A DNA stretch of 30,625 bases, from contig CAYMEJ010000010.1 in assembly GCA_964389735.1 (NCBI GenBank), positions 1-30,625 of the forward strand, read 5' to 3'. Positions 1-8,080 of the stretch are shown in pieces (the first letter of the stretch is position 1; each line of letters starts with the position of its first letter). Origin of the DNA: JAQUVS01 sp964389735 (GTDB taxonomy: Bacteria; Bacillota_I; Bacilli_A; RF39; UBA660). The notes below the pieces were generated by a model that was given only the letters and a program-made list of their open reading frames with translations, was not told where the DNA came from and searched no databases. A program made the translations under genes and the position numbers.

Positions 1-473
1 TGCCATAAAAATTCTCTACTTCTTAAAAATGGTCTTGTTTCTTTTTCCCATCTTATTATATTACACCATTGATTATATAACTTTGGTAAATCTCTGTATG
101 AAGAAATATGATCTTTATAATAATCACAAAACATTGTTTCACTAGTTGGTCTAAAACATAGTCTTTCTTCTAATTCTTTTGAACCACCATGCGTAACCCA
201 TGCTACTTCAGGTGCAAATCCTTCTACTAATTCAGATTCTTTTTTTAATAAGCTTTCTGGTATTAATACTGGTAATTGAACATTTTGGTGTCCTAATTCT
301 TTAAATTTTTTATCTAGTGTTTCTTGCATTTTTTCCCATATAGCATATCCATTTGGTTCAATAACAATACATCCTTTTACAGATGAATAAGCAGCTAATT
401 TAGCGGCTTTTACTATATCTGTATACCATTGAGCAAAATCTTCATTTCTACTTGTAATTGCTTTATTTTTCAT
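1..473 (-). CDS. proS: Prolyl-tRNA synthetase (ProS, archaeal/eukaryote-like type), 5' part only
   Basis: Charges tRNA-Pro with proline in the cytoplasm. Only the first ~157 residues are present; the gene runs off the left edge. My translation starts MKNKAITSRNEDFAQWYTDI and contains the class II signature stretches of this family: KGCIVIEPNGYAIWEKMQ near residue 33, an EGFAPEVAWVTHGG block, the motif 2 region RPTSETMF, and NQWCNIIRWEKETRPFLRSR at the edge. That order matches the shorter archaeal/eukaryote-like ProRS rather than the long bacterial form with an editing insert between motifs 2 and 3, although the insert site itself lies outside the window. The start ATG has a strong GGAGG five bases upstream. 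A T-box leader lies directly before it, so expression should respond to tRNA charging. Identification is firm; subtype is very likely. Confidence 0.93.
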   Translation of the reverse strand, partial: MKNKAITSRNEDFAQWYTDIVKAAKLAAYSSVKGCIVIEPNGYAIWEKMQETLDKKFKELGHQNVQLPVLIPESLLKKESELVEGFAPEVAWVTHGGSKELEERLCFRPTSETMFCDYYKDHISSYRDLPKLYNQWCNIIRWEKETRPFLRSREFLW

Positions 474-483
474 ATATCCTCCA

Positions 484-609
484 TAAAATAAAAACTTCTA
501 GAAATATTGCAAGGACGAGAATAATCCCGCGGTTCCACCTTGCTTATTCCTAGAAGAATCTGCTTTTTTTATATTGCTGGTAGGTTTCCACCCCGTCATC
601 GCATTTATT
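484..609 (-). promoter_or_regulatory. T-box leader (tRNA-sensing riboswitch) of proS
   Basis: The conserved T-box, AGGTGGAACCGCGGG, reads on the minus strand at 526-540. It sits in the apical part of a long hairpin: the arm at 538-556 pairs with the arm at 495-514 (CTTCTAGGAATAAGCAAGG with CCTTGCAATATTTCTAGAAG, one small internal mismatch and one G-U pair), followed by a U-rich run at 484-494. A short hairpin GGTGG-AAAC-CTACC lies upstream at about 577-590. T-box leaders bind uncharged tRNA and switch transcription on. The leader here is very short: only ~65 bases separate the likely transcription start from the T-box, too few for a full canonical Stem I. I could not assign a specifier codon with confidence. 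Confidence 0.85.
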
Positions 610-615
610 AGTTTA

Positions 616-644
616 AGTTTATTACTTTTTCGTTTATTAGTCAA
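616..644 (-). promoter_or_regulatory. Candidate sigma-A promoter for proS leader
   Basis: TTGACT (639-644), a 17-base spacer and TAAACT (616-621) read on the minus strand just after the yfhO stop codon. Transcription would start near 608, just upstream of the T-box hairpins. Confidence 0.55.
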
Positions 645-648
645 TATA

Positions 649-3315
649 TTATAGTTTAATTACTATAAAATATGACAAGATAAAACAAATTATTGGAAAT
701 ACATATACTAATAGTATTCCTAAATTATAAACTACTAAATATCCATAATATATTATTTTTTGTAATATGCTGTTTTCTATTATTTTTGTATATGCTTTTG
801 TTTTTAATAGCATTATTGTTATTCCTAGTCCTATTAAGGAAATAATTGTTCCTAATTTGAATCCAGCTGGAACATAAGATAATGTTATATTATTAGTTCC
901 TTTTGTTACTTCTATACCCATGAAGTTTTCATATAGTTTAGTTAATTCTTGTTTTTCTCCATTTACTACGAGTGTGTAATTATCACTATATGTTAATGGA
1001 ATAAACAATGTTTTTTTATCATCACTATTTACTGTTATTTTTATTTCATTTTCATTGAACTTAATGTTTGTATCTATTTTTTCATTAATAATAAAATCTT
1101 CATACATTTTTAAATCCATTGTTGCAAGTGTTATTTGATCTACATCTAAGTCTTCTTTTATTTCTATTTTTATATTAACAATATCATTTTCATATGTTCC
1201 TAAATCTAATACACCATTGTCATTTTCACTAGGCCATTTTTTCTTGTATAATTTATCATTTACGTATACATTAGTCATTTCATATATATCATAATTATCA
1301 TTATTACTTATTGATTTTAATACTTCTAGATATAATCTTTGTTTTCCATCTATTTTTATTGTTTTATCAAGGTATGCATATTGATCATCATCTATGACAT
1401 CATAATGTATATATTCTTTTCCAATACTTTCTCTAACATTTTCTAAGTTAAATTTTGATGAATATTTAAATAGAATATTGTTAGTTTCAGTTATATTTTT
1501 ATATAAAGAATTTTGTATTTCAAAAGAATTATTTTTATCAAAAATTGTGTCATTTTTATTTATAAAATATCCATATGATATATCTTTGTTTAGTTCATAG
1601 AATTGTATTTTACCATATGTGTCTATGTAATTATAATATTCATTATTATATTTTTCTTTACTTATAGCATATTTATTTGCTAATAGTAGATCACTAAACA
1701 TTGTTCCACTTTTGGAGAATGTTTTAACCCACATTGATGAGTATCCTAGTTTTTTTAATGCTTTTATATTATTATCTTCAGTTAATGAAGTAAAATGGTC
1801 TAATGTATGATATTTAGTAACCATACCACTATTCATTATTAATTTACCATAATCATTTTTAATTCTAAATGGATCATCTTCTTTATATGTTTCTTCTATC
1901 TTATTCATATCTTCATATTGAGACATTAAGAATTCTTGTTTATAATCTATTCCAATATACATATATGATAAACATGAGATATGCGTTACAGTAATAATTC
2001 CTATTAAAATTGCTTGGAAGTTCTTTTTACTTTTATTTAATAGTATTATTCCTAATATAGCAGAAAAATTTATAATAAACATTCCTATTAATACTAGTAT
2101 TAATCTCTTATCAGCTGATATTGTTAACGTATATACATTTCTTTGAAATGCTGGATAGAAATATACAGTTAAAATAATTGTAAGCATCACTGATAAAAGT
2201 GTAATTAATATTGATAATGTTTTTGTTGGATTAGTTAATTTTTTTTCTTTTATTTCTTTCTTTTCAATATAGTATGCTGCTCCAATTATAAAAAGAATCA
2301 TTGTAACAAAACCAAATCTATATGGAAAGAAAGCATATGAACCTAAATGTAATAGTTTATGTACTGGTTCTATTAAAACAGGTATTAATACAAATAATGA
2401 TGCTGGTATAAAGAATGTTAAAAATTCTTTATGTTTTTTAAACTCTTTTATTAGTAAAACAATTACAACTACCACAAATGCAGCCATTAAAAAATATTGA
2501 GCTTTATCTGTAATTGGACCAGTTTTAGAATTTAATAAACTATCTAAATCTATTCCTAATCTTGATGATATAGATATTTGTTTATATGCAGGTATTGCAA
2601 TAAATCCTGACATTATCATTGATAACACTGTAGATATTCCTAAACTTACTATACCTTTTTTTCTATCATCTTTTTTATATACTAATAAATATAATAAAGA
2701 CATAAAGAATATAAATATCAAACTCATATATGTAACATAGAAACATAATATTATTGATATTGTTAAAGTTATTATATATAATTTTGGACTTTTTCCATCT
2801 AATAGATTTTTAAGTCCTACCACTATTAATGGAAATAAATATACTACATCCATCCAAGGAGTAATTTGATACATTAATATTGTATAGGCACTAAAACCAT
2901 ATAATACTGATAGAATGATTGCATAATTATCTGATAGTTTCTTAAACATATTTTTTAACATATATAAGCATGTAACACTTGCTGTTATTGTTTTTAACAT
3001 TATTATTATTGATACTACTAAATATATTTTTTCTCTATCAAATAGTAATACTAATAAACTAAATGGACTAAGTATATAGTATGCTAATATACCTAGGAAG
3101 TTAATCCCACCACCTGTTGAGAAATTAACTAATAATGATGAATTACCTCTAAATGCATCATATAATTGGTAATAAAATGCAGTTACTTGATCATGCATAT
3201 CTCCCCATATTAATGAGTTTTCTCCAAACGGAAAAATATTTTTACCAATAAATAATATTAAAAATATTCCTAGTGTAATTCCTATTGTAATTAAATAGCT
3301 CTTTTTATTTTTCAT
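649..3315 (-). CDS. YfhO-family polytopic membrane protein
   Basis: 888 residues, matching the large YfhO family (often 800-900 residues). The N-terminus is a first transmembrane helix, followed by the family's recognisable block with ENSLIWGDMHDQ, FYYQLYDAFRG and NFSTGGGINFLGILAYY around residues 32-80. About a dozen hydrophobic segments occupy the first ~450 residues. A long extracytoplasmic domain follows (about 460-840), and two hydrophobic segments end the protein. YfhO proteins resemble GT-C-type glycosyltransferases. In Bacillus and Listeria relatives they take part in glycosylating teichoic acids together with CsbB/GtcA-type partners; neither partner is encoded in this window, so the substrate is unknown. 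The gene follows recO by 10 bases, suggesting co-transcription at the end of the era-recO run. Family call strong, exact role inferred. Confidence 0.82.
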   Translation of the reverse strand: MKNKKSYLITIGITLGIFLILFIGKNIFPFGENSLIWGDMHDQVTAFYYQLYDAFRGNSSLLVNFSTGGGINFLGILAYYILSPFSLLVLLFDREKIYLVVSIIIMLKTITASVTCLYMLKNMFKKLSDNYAIILSVLYGFSAYTILMYQITPWMDVVYLFPLIVVGLKNLLDGKSPKLYIITLTISIILCFYVTYMSLIFIFFMSLLYLLVYKKDDRKKGIVSLGISTVLSMIMSGFIAIPAYKQISISSRLGIDLDSLLNSKTGPITDKAQYFLMAAFVVVVIVLLIKEFKKHKEFLTFFIPASLFVLIPVLIEPVHKLLHLGSYAFFPYRFGFVTMILFIIGAAYYIEKKEIKEKKLTNPTKTLSILITLLSVMLTIILTVYFYPAFQRNVYTLTISADKRLILVLIGMFIINFSAILGIILLNKSKKNFQAILIGIITVTHISCLSYMYIGIDYKQEFLMSQYEDMNKIEETYKEDDPFRIKNDYGKLIMNSGMVTKYHTLDHFTSLTEDNNIKALKKLGYSSMWVKTFSKSGTMFSDLLLANKYAISKEKYNNEYYNYIDTYGKIQFYELNKDISYGYFINKNDTIFDKNNSFEIQNSLYKNITETNNILFKYSSKFNLENVRESIGKEYIHYDVIDDDQYAYLDKTIKIDGKQRLYLEVLKSISNNDNYDIYEMTNVYVNDKLYKKKWPSENDNGVLDLGTYENDIVNIKIEIKEDLDVDQITLATMDLKMYEDFIINEKIDTNIKFNENEIKITVNSDDKKTLFIPLTYSDNYTLVVNGEKQELTKLYENFMGIEVTKGTNNITLSYVPAGFKLGTIISLIGLGITIMLLKTKAYTKIIENSILQKIIYYGYLVVYNLGILLVYVFPIICFILSYFIVIKL

Positions 3316-3325
3316 ACTACTAACC

Positions 3326-4063
3326 TCATCCTATTTTATTAAGATTTTTTAAGAATTTTTTGCTTTTTAAATATAATCCAGTATATAAACTATAATATTC
3401 TTCAATAAATTCATTAATCTCTTTTTTTGCTTCTTCACTTATTTCTAATTTTGTAATTTTGCTTATATCTACATAATAGAACATTCTTACTAATTTAATA
3501 GTTTTATCACTATAAATTCTTTCATTATTATAACAGTTTTTACAAATAAATCCACCTAAAGTTGGATTTAATGTAACAATATCTGTTTGATTACCACAAA
3601 TACTACAGCAATCTATTATAGGCCTTACGCCTAAAAATTCAAGTGCTTTTAGTTCTATTATATTTGTTAATATGCCGGGATTATAACCTTCATTTACTTT
3701 TTCTAGAGTTTGAATTAATAAATCATATATGTCTGTATTATCAGTTTGTTTTATTACTTGATCTACTAATTCTAATATATAAGAGGCATAAGATATTTTT
3801 TCTATATCTTGAATTATATTTTTAAATGGATTAATTACATCGACTTCTATTAATGTAGATAATCCATTTTCTTTGTAATAAATATTAAATTTACCGTATA
3901 TTAATTTTGAACTTACTCCTCTTAATTTACTTTTAAGTGATCTACATCCTTTTGATAATATTCCTATTTTTCCATATTCCTTAGTTAAAACATTTAGTAT
4001 TTTACTTGTTTCACTATAGTTAGTATCAGAAATAATTATTCCTTCAACTTCTATTATCTTCAT
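3326..4063 (-). CDS. recO: DNA repair protein RecO
   Basis: Mediator that loads RecA on SSB-coated single-stranded DNA and anneals strands, acting with RecR in the RecFOR pathway. 245 residues, typical length. The N-terminal OB-fold starts MKIIEVEGIIISDTNYSETS, followed by the usual LTKEYGKIGILSKGCRS segment. A zinc-binding module with two CxxC pairs (C153/C156 and C174/C177, in CCSICG and FICKNCY) lies in the helical C-terminal half. The start lies four bases after the stop of the tiny yqzL-like gene, and the position after era is the standard Bacillota arrangement. Not every RecO keeps the zinc cysteines; this one does. Confidence 0.95.
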   Translation of the reverse strand: MKIIEVEGIIISDTNYSETSKILNVLTKEYGKIGILSKGCRSLKSKLRGVSSKLIYGKFNIYYKENGLSTLIEVDVINPFKNIIQDIEKISYASYILELVDQVIKQTDNTDIYDLLIQTLEKVNEGYNPGILTNIIELKALEFLGVRPIIDCCSICGNQTDIVTLNPTLGGFICKNCYNNERIYSDKTIKLVRMFYYVDISKITKLEISEEAKKEINEFIEEYYSLYTGLYLKSKKFLKNLNKIG

Positions 4064-4067
4064 GTAA

Positions 4068-4154
4068 TCACTTCTTTTCTTTTATTTGCTTTTTTAAAAT
4101 ATAATAATTGATATTTCCAGTTTTTTTAAATAAATTCCATAATATATCTTGCAT
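4068..4154 (-). CDS. YqzL-like small protein (28 aa)
   Basis: A 28-codon gene filling the gap between era and recO. It begins MQDILWNLFKKTGNINYYIL and ends KQIKEKK before TGA. A good ribosome site (AGAGGTGA, about six bases before the ATG) is visible, and the stop is four bases from the recO start, so the two are probably translationally coupled. In Bacillus and relatives the same slot holds YqzL, a tiny protein with a similar W-N-x-F-x-x-T-G-N-x-x-Y-x-L pattern; function unknown to me. Evidence is position, ribosome site and residue pattern. Confidence 0.8.
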   Translation of the reverse strand: MQDILWNLFKKTGNINYYILKKQIKEKK

Positions 4155-4187
4155 TATATTCACCTCTATAAATATAATGTGATTATT

Positions 4188-5075
4188 TTATGAATCTAAT
4201 TCAAATAGACCTAATTCTTTTATATATTTTTCTTTTTCACGCCAGTTTTTAATAGTTTTTACAAATGTTTCTAAATATACTTTTTTTCCAAAGTATTCTT
4301 CTAAATCTTCTCTTGCTGATGCACCTATTTGTTTAATCATGCTTCCTTGATGACCAATAATTATTTTCTTTAATGAATCTCTATCAACAATAATTAAGGC
4401 TTGTATTACTACCTTTTCTTTATCATATTTTATTGTTTCTACTAAACAAGTTACTGAATGTGGTACTTCTTGTTCAGTTAATCTTAATACCTTTTCTCTT
4501 AATATTTCGCTAACATAAAAATTAGTTGAAATATTAGTTAATGTATCATCATCAAATATTTTTTCTTCATTAGGCATATATTTCTTTATTGTTTTTATTA
4601 AATTATTAATATTATCGTTTTTTAATGCTGATATGGGTACTATTTCTTTCCAATCATATAAATCTTTATATTCATTTATTAAATCTAGTAATTTATCTTT
4701 TTTTATCTTATCTACTTTATTTAAAATTAACATTACTGGAACATTTTCTTCTTTTAATCTTTCAATTATAAATTGATCACCTTTTCCTAAACCTTTTTCT
4801 AAATCTACTAAGAATAGAATTAAATCAACATTATCAGTTGAATGATATGATTTACTATTTAGTATATTTCCTAATTTATTTACTGGTTTATGAATACCTG
4901 GAGTATCTACAAATACTACTTGTGAATCTTCGTCATTATATACTCCTTGAATAATATTTCTTGTTGTTTGAGGTTTATTAGATGTAATAGCTAGTTTTGT
5001 TTCAAGTACTGCATTTAATAAAGTTGATTTACCAACATTTGGTCTTCCTATTAAACTTACAAATCCACTTCTCAT
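4188..5075 (-). CDS. era: GTPase Era
   Basis: Essential GTPase that binds the 3' end of 16S rRNA and assists 30S subunit maturation. 295 residues, normal length. G1 is GRPNVGKST (residues 10-18); the switch I region has TSNKPQTTRN; G3 is DTPG (57-60) with the Era-typical IHKP following; G4 is NKVD near residue 118; G5-like ISALK follows. The C-terminal KH domain carries IIGHQGSMIKQIG, the GxxG RNA-binding loop, at about 240-252. The ATG overlaps the cdd stop (ATGA), so translation is coupled to cdd. The neighbouring ybeY gene acts in the same process (16S rRNA 3' end). Confidence 0.97.
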   Translation of the reverse strand: MRSGFVSLIGRPNVGKSTLLNAVLETKLAITSNKPQTTRNIIQGVYNDEDSQVVFVDTPGIHKPVNKLGNILNSKSYHSTDNVDLILFLVDLEKGLGKGDQFIIERLKEENVPVMLILNKVDKIKKDKLLDLINEYKDLYDWKEIVPISALKNDNINNLIKTIKKYMPNEEKIFDDDTLTNISTNFYVSEILREKVLRLTEQEVPHSVTCLVETIKYDKEKVVIQALIIVDRDSLKKIIIGHQGSMIKQIGASAREDLEEYFGKKVYLETFVKTIKNWREKEKYIKELGLFELDS

Positions 5076-5458
5076 ATTAAATCATCCTCACTAAATGGAT
5101 ATGGACATAATTCATTTAAAATAAATTTTTGTTCTAATCCTGAATTATTATATGAAATGATTTCTATATTTGAATTACAAAAATCATATAATGCTTGTCT
5201 ACATATAAAACAAGGTGTAATATTCTTTTCTGTTTCATTTAATATATATATTCTTTTAAAATCTTCTTTATTTTTTCCATCTGCTATTGCTTGATATAAT
5301 GCATTTCTTTCAGCACATATTCCGCTTGCAGGGGATGATGTTTCTATGTTAACTCCTTTATATATACTTCCATCTATACATTCTACTATTGCTGCTACTG
5401 GAAATTTATATACTTTAGTTTTTGCATTCTTTATTAATTCTTTTAATTCATTATACAT
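5072..5458 (-). CDS. cdd: Cytidine deaminase
   Basis: Deaminates cytidine and deoxycytidine to uridine and deoxyuridine in pyrimidine salvage. 128 residues, the size of the homotetrameric Bacillus type. The zinc-site motifs are both present: C48-A49-E50 (in SGICAERNA, with the catalytic Glu) and P82-C-x-x-C86-R-Q (TPCFICRQAL). The start is preceded by AGGAGG. It overlaps era by four bases and follows dgkA closely, the same order as in Bacillus (dgkA-cdd-era). Confidence 0.96.
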   Translation of the reverse strand: MYNELKELIKNAKTKVYKFPVAAIVECIDGSIYKGVNIETSSPASGICAERNALYQAIADGKNKEDFKRIYILNETEKNITPCFICRQALYDFCNSNIEIISYNNSGLEQKFILNELCPYPFSEDDLI

Positions 5459-5467
5459 ATTTTCCTC

Positions 5468-5872
5468 CTATAATAATTCTAATACTTTTGGTAAAAATAT
5501 TATTAATCCTACTATTATTGCCATTAGTACAAATATAAGTGTTGCTGTTGATGCAGTGTCTTTTGCTATTTTTGCTAATGGTTTCTTCTCTAGTGTTACT
5601 AAATCTATTGTTGCTTCTATTGAAGTATTAATCATTTCTGAAGCTAATACTAGTGCTATTACTATTGTACATATAATCCATTCCATTTCACTAATAGAAA
5701 AACATATTCCTAATATAATTGTTATTATTGCACATGGGAATATCCAAAGCATATTATGTTCATTTTTCATTGAATATATAAATCCATCTAAAGCGTGTTT
5801 AAAACTTTTTATATATCTTGTAAAGGCATTCCCTGAATCTTTATTTCTTTTATCTTTTAATTCCATATTCAT
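5468..5872 (-). CDS. dgkA: Diacylglycerol/undecaprenol kinase family protein
   Basis: Small integral-membrane lipid kinase, 134 residues. The Gram-positive members mainly phosphorylate undecaprenol, recycling the cell-wall lipid carrier. The family signature lies in ASEMINTSIEATID, with E79, N82, T83 and E86 matching the conserved E-x-x-N-T-x-x-E pattern of the active site. Three hydrophobic helices are evident (about 43-62, 65-82, 108-130), and an amphipathic N-terminus contains SFKHALDGF, also typical. GGAGG lies nine bases before the chosen ATG; a second Met two codons later is less well spaced. The 5' end overlaps the end of ybeY by 23 bases. Substrate preference is inferred from relatives. 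Confidence 0.93.
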   Translation of the reverse strand: MNMELKDKRNKDSGNAFTRYIKSFKHALDGFIYSMKNEHNMLWIFPCAIITIILGICFSISEMEWIICTIVIALVLASEMINTSIEATIDLVTLEKKPLAKIAKDTASTATLIFVLMAIIVGLIIFLPKVLELL

Positions 5873-6296
5873 CTAATATTTCCTCCTGCTTTTTAAACAT
5901 TACTTTTTCGTCTTCTTTTTCCATATGATCATATCCTAATAGATGTAATAGTCCATGAATTGATAAGAATGACAATTCTCTTTGAAATGAATGACCATAT
6001 TCATCAGCTTGCTCATGTGCTTTTTCTATAGATATATATATATCTCCTAATAATCTTACTTCTAACTCTATTGTTTTATTGTCTTCAAGTGCAAAGCTTA
6101 TTACATCTGTTGGCCTATCTATTCCTCTATATAATTTGTTTATTTCATGAATTCTAGTATTATCAATAAATATAATATTAAATTCTACATTTTTTAGTTT
6201 TTCTTTTTTTACTGCAAATTTTAATAGTTTATGTAATTCTTTTATTTCTTCATCTAGATCTTCTTTTGTTTGATTAAATATTTCTATTTTATTCAT
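5850..6296 (-). CDS. ybeY: Endoribonuclease YbeY
   Basis: Zinc-dependent RNase involved in 16S rRNA 3'-end maturation and ribosome quality control. 148 residues, normal. The metal-binding signature HGLLHLLGYDH supplies H114, H118 and H124. Upstream, RGIDRPTDVISFAL and LLGDIYIS match the conserved core. The ATG overlaps the TAA of the VanZ-family gene (TAATG), and GGTGGTGA provides the ribosome site inside the end of that gene. It sits with dgkA, cdd and era as in Bacillus; era is a functional partner in rRNA maturation. Confidence 0.96.
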   Translation of the reverse strand: MNKIEIFNQTKEDLDEEIKELHKLLKFAVKKEKLKNVEFNIIFIDNTRIHEINKLYRGIDRPTDVISFALEDNKTIELEVRLLGDIYISIEKAHEQADEYGHSFQRELSFLSIHGLLHLLGYDHMEKEDEKVMFKKQEEILDEYGIKR

Positions 6297-6913
6297 TATT
6301 TCACCACCATATATAAGTATCCCACCAGTAGTATTACTGCTATTGTTGTTATTATATTTAAAAACCAGTTAGATTTAAAAATTTTTGGTAAGGAATCTCC
6401 TATTTTTTCTAATAATCTATATATAAAGTATCCTATCATACCACCAATAATATTTAAAATAATATCATCTACATCAAATACTCTTCCTATTAATAATTGT
6501 GTTGTTTCTATTGAAACTGATGCAAATGTAATTATTAAAAATGATTGATATTTTTTATCTAATTTTAAATATAATGAAGCAAAAAAACCATATGGTATAA
6601 ACATGGCAAGATTACCTAAAACATTTTTAAAGAATAATTTACTTCCTAATTCATATCTCATTATTTCTTTAAATGGAATAAAGTTATTTCCACTTATCAT
6701 TAGTGATGTATCTTCAAAAGTAACTACTTGGAACAAACATAAAATATATATCATAAAAAATAATATTAAAAGTTCTTTATGTAATATAAATTCTTTCTTA
6801 TTTTTTATCATATCAGTAATTCTTAATGATGAAACTATCAATAAACAAATTACTATCATGGGCCAAGTAAATTCCATTACTCCTTTTATTGTACTATCTA
6901 ACGGGGTAATCAT
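6296..6913 (-). CDS. VanZ-family membrane protein
   Basis: 205 residues with about five hydrophobic segments. The VanZ-like core is visible: NNFIPFKEI near residue 78, then KNVLGNLAMFIPYGFFASLY, a SVSIETTQLLIGR segment and FDVDDIILNIIGGMIGYFIY. The N-F-I-P-F, N-x-x-x-F-x-P-x-G, E-x-x-Q and D-x-x-D-x-x-x-N-x-x-G pattern is the family hallmark. VanZ of enterococci gives low-level teicoplanin resistance, but most chromosomal homologues have no known role and resistance should not be assumed. The gene is stitched tightly between yqfD (12 bases) and ybeY (1-base overlap), where Bacillus has phoH and pgpH. Confidence 0.85.
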   Translation of the reverse strand: MITPLDSTIKGVMEFTWPMIVICLLIVSSLRITDMIKNKKEFILHKELLILFFMIYILCLFQVVTFEDTSLMISGNNFIPFKEIMRYELGSKLFFKNVLGNLAMFIPYGFFASLYLKLDKKYQSFLIITFASVSIETTQLLIGRVFDVDDIILNIIGGMIGYFIYRLLEKIGDSLPKIFKSNWFLNIITTIAVILLVGYLYMVVK

Positions 6914-6925
6914 ATTACCACCCTC

Positions 6926-8080
6926 TCATTCTACTTTTGGTTCTTCTATTTCTATTATATCAGTTTCCTTAGCAATATTCTCATATACTTTTAAAAATAT
7001 AACTACTATTATTTTACTATTTTCTTCGGTTTTTTTCAAACCTTTTCTATATAATATATACTCTTCTTTACTTAATTTTTTATTTATTTTTTCTTCTGCT
7101 AATGATATTGCTTTAATTATTGCATTACTTTCAACATATATTTCTTCTTTTTTATTTTGTTCTTTTGAATTATTAATTGTAAAGCTAATTGGTAAAAGAC
7201 TATTTTTTATTGAAAAAAGACTTTTATTTTTACTAAATTTATATTTATTATTTAGTTTTAATATTTTATTAAACATATTTAACTCTATTTCTAAGTTACT
7301 ATTATTTGTTAGTATTTCTTCTTTGTAAAAAGATGGTAATTCTACTGTTGCAGTATACCAGGTTTCTGCATATACTTTTCCGGTTGCTTTTATTTTATCT
7401 ACTACTGTATCTTTATTTTTTATTGATCCTGATATTAATATATCTCCTTTTTTAACATAATCATTTAATTCTATTAATACATCTCCTGTTTCTGCAATTA
7501 TCTTTTTTACTAAACCATTTCTATTTGCAATAATATCTTTAGGTAATGTGTCTTCTTTTTTATTTATTATTTTTCTTTCCTCTAATCTAACTGTATATTT
7601 TGTACCGGTTTTTTCTAATTCTAACCATTCAATTTTATCCTTATATTTTTCTAGTATTATATTAACTATTTTTTCCTGTTCTTTAAAAGATTTCGTTAAA
7701 CTAAATTTTTTTATATTATTCTTATTTAATTCTTCTAATATGATACTTTTTAATTCTTTGTTATTATGTACAATTTCTATTTTTAAGATAGTATTTGATA
7801 ACAGAAAAAGCATTAATATATTAATAAAAATGCAAAAAAATATTAATTTGTTTTTTTTAATTACATTAAATAGATATAGTATTCCATAATACTTTATTAT
7901 TTTAATTTTATACGATGTTTTTAATTCTTTTAATTTATGATAATTAGTTTTATTTAATAGAATAATTATACTTTTTTCTTGATAAATAATTTTTTCTATT
8001 TCTATTTTTTTCTTGCTTAAATTGAGAATAAATTTGTTTAAGTTTTTTCCTGTTACTTTTACTAATATTTTACTATTCAT
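6926..8080 (-). CDS. yqfD: Sporulation protein YqfD
   Basis: 384 residues. The first ~90 residues form a small domain with KVTGKNLNKFILNLSKKKIE, a single membrane helix follows (about 78-97, LIFFCIFINILMLFLLS), and the rest is the extracytoplasmic region. The block ANRNGLVKKIIAETGDVLIELNDYVKKGDILISG is characteristic of the YqfD/SpoIV-like family, as is the spacing around the helix. In Bacillus yqfC-yqfD is controlled by the mother-cell sigma factor SigE; YqfD is needed for efficient sporulation, but its biochemical activity is unknown. It overlaps the yqfC end by eight bases, so the pair is one transcription unit. Confidence 0.9.
   Translation of the reverse strand: MNSKILVKVTGKNLNKFILNLSKKKIEIEKIIYQEKSIIILLNKTNYHKLKELKTSYKIKIIKYYGILYLFNVIKKNKLIFFCIFINILMLFLLSNTILKIEIVHNNKELKSIILEELNKNNIKKFSLTKSFKEQEKIVNIILEKYKDKIEWLELEKTGTKYTVRLEERKIINKKEDTLPKDIIANRNGLVKKIIAETGDVLIELNDYVKKGDILISGSIKNKDTVVDKIKATGKVYAETWYTATVELPSFYKEEILTNNSNLEIELNMFNKILKLNNKYKFSKNKSLFSIKNSLLPISFTINNSKEQNKKEEIYVESNAIIKAISLAEEKINKKLSKEEYILYRKGLKKTEENSKIIVVIFLKVYENIAKETDIIEIEEPKVE

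Noticed and set aside
5346..5876. Long plus-strand open frame opposite cdd and dgkA
   Set aside because: It is the antisense shadow of two certain genes (Cdd zinc motifs, DgkA signature), with no ribosome site and a low-complexity product.
6296..6913. Vancomycin/teicoplanin resistance
   Set aside because: The protein is only VanZ-family; no vanHAX-type genes are present and most chromosomal homologues are not resistance genes.
6603..7328. 241-codon plus-strand frame opposite the vanZ-family gene and yqfD
   Set aside because: Covers two well-supported minus-strand genes and lacks a ribosome site; AT-rich antisense frames are expected here.
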